Below, one piece after another: positions 62,262 through 64,000 of a stretch of 64,000 nt of DNA. The notes beneath the pieces were generated by a model that saw nothing but the letters and a program-made list of their open reading frames with translations, searched no databases and had not been told where the DNA came from. Position 1 is the first letter of the stretch; the number at the start of each line of letters is the position of its first letter. This stretch comes from Bifidobacterium tissieri. GTDB taxonomy: Bacteria; Actinomycetota; Actinomycetes; Actinomycetales; Bifidobacteriaceae. The DNA lies in NCBI RefSeq assembly GCF_002259645.1, contig NZ_MWWV01000003.1, forward strand, positions 124,001 through 188,000. The letters run 5' to 3'. The translations under genes and the position numbers were made by a program.

Positions 62262-63038
62262 CTACGCCAGCGCGGCACGAACCTGCTCGACCTGCGCGGC
62301 GACATTCGCGGCGTCGATCGGGAACTCAAGGAACACGGGGACGTCGGCGGGCAGCTGGGAAAGCAGGGTCTTCCAGTCGATCACACCGTTTTCGAGCATG
62401 GTGGTGGCGAGTTCGTCACGCTCGGTGGCACCGTTCACGTTCTTGAGGTGGAACACGCTGACCGAGTCCTTGAGTTCGGCGAATGCGGCGGCCGGGTCCT
62501 CGCCGCGCCAGAACCAGTTGCCGAGGTCGAACGTGTATCCGATCGCGCTGCCGGCGGCGGCCACGTTGGCGAGCGAGGCACGCGTGCAGTCGAGCGTGCC
62601 GTTTTCGGGGGTCTGATCGTTTTCGATGGTCACGGTCACGCCGTATTCGGCGGCGAGCGCGTCGATGCCGTGCAACACGTCGGCGGCAACGTCCTTCACA
62701 TCACCCTGATTGAGTTTAACGTTCGTGGCGCCCATGCGCTTCGCCTCGGTAAAGTACTGCTGCAATGCCGGATTGGCGACGCCGTTCGCGGTGATGATCT
62801 CCGGCACGGAGTAGAAGAGCGCGAGTCCACCGGCCTTGGCCGCGGCTGCGATGCGGTCGAATTCGGTGTCGTCGGCGATGTATTCGCGGCGGACCTCGGC
62901 GAGCGTGATGCCGAGATCGGCGATACGCGGCAGTAGTTCGGACTGCGGGACACTGTTGGTGAGATCGGTCAGGTAAACGAGCGTATTAATGCCGATGGTG
63001 TGGGTCTGTGTTGCTGCGGAGGTGGTCTGTGCGGTCAT
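62262..63038 (-). CDS. Sugar phosphate isomerase/epimerase (xylose-isomerase-like TIM barrel)
   Basis: 258 residues. The AP-endonuclease-2/xylose-isomerase-like barrel has a full set of metal ligands: Glu in VTIENDQT, Asp in YTFDLGNW, His in VFHLKNVNG and Glu in VFLEFPID. Such enzymes isomerise or epimerise ketoses, keto acids or inositol derivatives. The ATG at 63038 follows AAAGGA. It lies between the permease and kinase genes, on the same strand, so it probably prepares the kinase substrate (inference). Confidence 0.8.
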   Translation of the reverse strand: MTAQTTSAATQTHTIGINTLVYLTDLTNSVPQSELLPRIADLGITLAEVRREYIADDTEFDRIAAAAKAGGLALFYSVPEIITANGVANPALQQYFTEAKRMGATNVKLNQGDVKDVAADVLHGIDALAAEYGVTVTIENDQTPENGTLDCTRASLANVAAAGSAIGYTFDLGNWFWRGEDPAAAFAELKDSVSVFHLKNVNGATERDELATTMLENGVIDWKTLLSQLPADVPVFLEFPIDAANVAAQVEQVRAALA

Positions 63039-63149
63039 GACATTGTCCTTTCGTGACGTTCGGTGTTGTCCGATGGCGTCGATGATGCGTGTTGGTTATG
63101 GTCCGGAACCGCGGTCGGGAACGATCCGATCCATGGTTCCGGATTCCGT

Positions 63150-63185
63150 TGTAGTCGTTGTAGTCGTTGTAGTCGTTGCAGTCGG
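63150..63185. repeat. 9-bp tandem repeat
   Basis: GTTGTAGTC occurs three times in tandem, then once as GTTGCAGTC, in the gap between permease and isomerase genes. Confidence 0.85.
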
Positions 63186-63210
63186 GGAACGGTTGGGAAT
63201 ATGGCGGTGA

Positions 63211-64000
63211 TTAGAACAGCAGCAGTCCGGCGAGGCCCATGATCGGGAAGGTACAGGCCCAGTAGACGGGCACGCCGTTCTTGAGGAAGGTCTTGGGTTC
63301 GAGTCCGGTGTAGCCCACCGACCAGGTGTTCCACGACTGCGTGATGCAGGCGGAGATGCAGGTCATGGACGGCACGACGAGCAGTGCGAACAGGAACCAG
63401 GCGTTGAACATGCCGGTGGCCATGAAGATGCTGATCACCGCGGAGCCGGCGCCGTACAGTTCCAGCGGACCGCGGAACAGGGCGAGCGGGGCGAGGATGC
63501 AGAAGGCGAGACCGAGGATGAACGTGTTGTTCGGGATGAGCGGGGTGAGCACCGGGCCGAAGTCCTTCATCACGGTGACGGCCGTCTCCTGGAAGAAGCG
63601 CAGCACGAGCAGCATGATGATCAGCGGGCCGATGTCGCCGATGGCGGTCTTGGCGGTGGATTCGATCATACGGCCGAAGCCCTTGAGGGTCTTCATGTGA
63701 CCGGTGAACGCGAAGGTGAGGATAGTGGCGAGCATGAGGGCCGGCACGGCGTTCCACTGCAGGACGATGCACAGGGCCACGGGCACGATCGGCATGATGT
63801 AGGTCCACACCGGCACATCGGGGATGTCGGTCGGACGTTCGTCGGGATCGCCCACCTCGTACGGGGTGCCGTTCTTGATGGCCTTGGCGTTGATGAGGAT
63901 GAAGATGATTACGCCGAGCATCTGCACGGCCAGTGCGGCGATGCCGAAGCGCAGATAGTGAGTGCCCCAGCCCACCACGGATCCGTCGGGGGACTTGTAG
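63211..64000 (-). CDS. Carboxylate/sugar-acid permease of the ion-transporter type, C-terminal part (cut by window end)
   Basis: The frame remains open to base 64000 (YKSPDGSVVGWGTHYLRFG), so the start is outside; about 262 residues are seen. There are seven or so hydrophobic helices (GIAALAVQMLGVIIFILI, MPIVPVALCIVL, IGPLIIMLLVLRFF, NNTFILGLAFCILAPLALF and others) and the polar segments PLELYGAGSAVISIF and ITQSWNTWSVGYTG. I read it as a secondary transporter of the ArsB/NhaD/GntP-like group; the substrate is unknown. It heads the minus-strand set with the isomerase, kinase, hxlA and hxlB, so it likely imports their substrate. Confidence 0.7.
   Translation of the reverse strand, partial: YKSPDGSVVGWGTHYLRFGIAALAVQMLGVIIFILINAKAIKNGTPYEVGDPDERPTDIPDVPVWTYIMPIVPVALCIVLQWNAVPALMLATILTFAFTGHMKTLKGFGRMIESTAKTAIGDIGPLIIMLLVLRFFQETAVTVMKDFGPVLTPLIPNNTFILGLAFCILAPLALFRGPLELYGAGSAVISIFMATGMFNAWFLFALLVVPSMTCISACITQSWNTWSVGYTGLEPKTFLKNGVPVYWACTFPIMGLAGLLLF

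Overview
The window looks like chromosomal DNA from a Bifidobacterium. It is GC-rich and carries a single-chain type I fatty acid synthase. Glycoside hydrolases and sugar-binding ABC components dominate the accessory part, and the pnp and rpsO products are of actinobacterial type. I cannot name the species. Intracellular GH78, paired GH30 and GH59-like enzymes beside an amylosucrase suggest a strain with a broad appetite for plant or host glycosides (inference).

Layout. Bases 1-11 kb: the 3' half of fas, tRNA-Thr, an amylosucrase, acpS (which activates the FAS carrier domain), a MalY-type aminotransferase, tRNA-Gly, a membrane protein and rpsO. Bases 11.5-26.4 kb: pnp with a long Arg/Asp tail, an aldo/keto reductase, a MocR regulator divergent from a LysE-type exporter, trhP, a YfiH-type enzyme, ispD, a pyroglutamyl-peptidase-like protein lacking its catalytic His, a DivIVA-like coiled-coil protein and pepC. 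Bases 26.4-35.7 kb: a 1.2-kb repeat field, prs, and two DAHP synthase genes flanking a GH78 rhamnosidase; then an MTA/SAH nucleosidase. A perfect ParB-binding parS sequence lies between the rhamnosidase and the second DAHP synthase. Bases 35.8-38.9 kb: a secreted, sortase-anchored protein with two PAP2 domains.

Bases 39-52.7 kb form a beta-glycoside locus: a DeoR/LacI hybrid regulator, two intracellular GH30 enzymes, a binding protein with two permeases (no ATPase in the window), a YesL-like membrane protein and a GH59-like enzyme. Bases 52.7-58.7 kb are hexuronate catabolism: a LacI regulator divergent from uxaC, uxuB and uxuA. Bases 59.5-64 kb, all on the minus strand, hold a permease (cut by the window edge), a TIM-barrel isomerase, a PfkB kinase, a hexulose-phosphate synthase homologue (hxlA) and a phosphohexuloisomerase homologue (hxlB). 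This set has no obvious textbook pathway.

The most unusual feature is between the genes. Many intergenic gaps hold families of palindromic repeats: arrays with 50-, 51- and 52-bp periods (26.9, 14.4, 59.0 and 59.3 kb), palindrome-core-palindrome composites (4.5, 28.8 and 42.6 kb), a dispersed 19-bp palindrome (26.4, 26.6 and 48.2 kb) and a decayed direct-repeat field (48.2-48.6 kb). I could not assign these to any named element.
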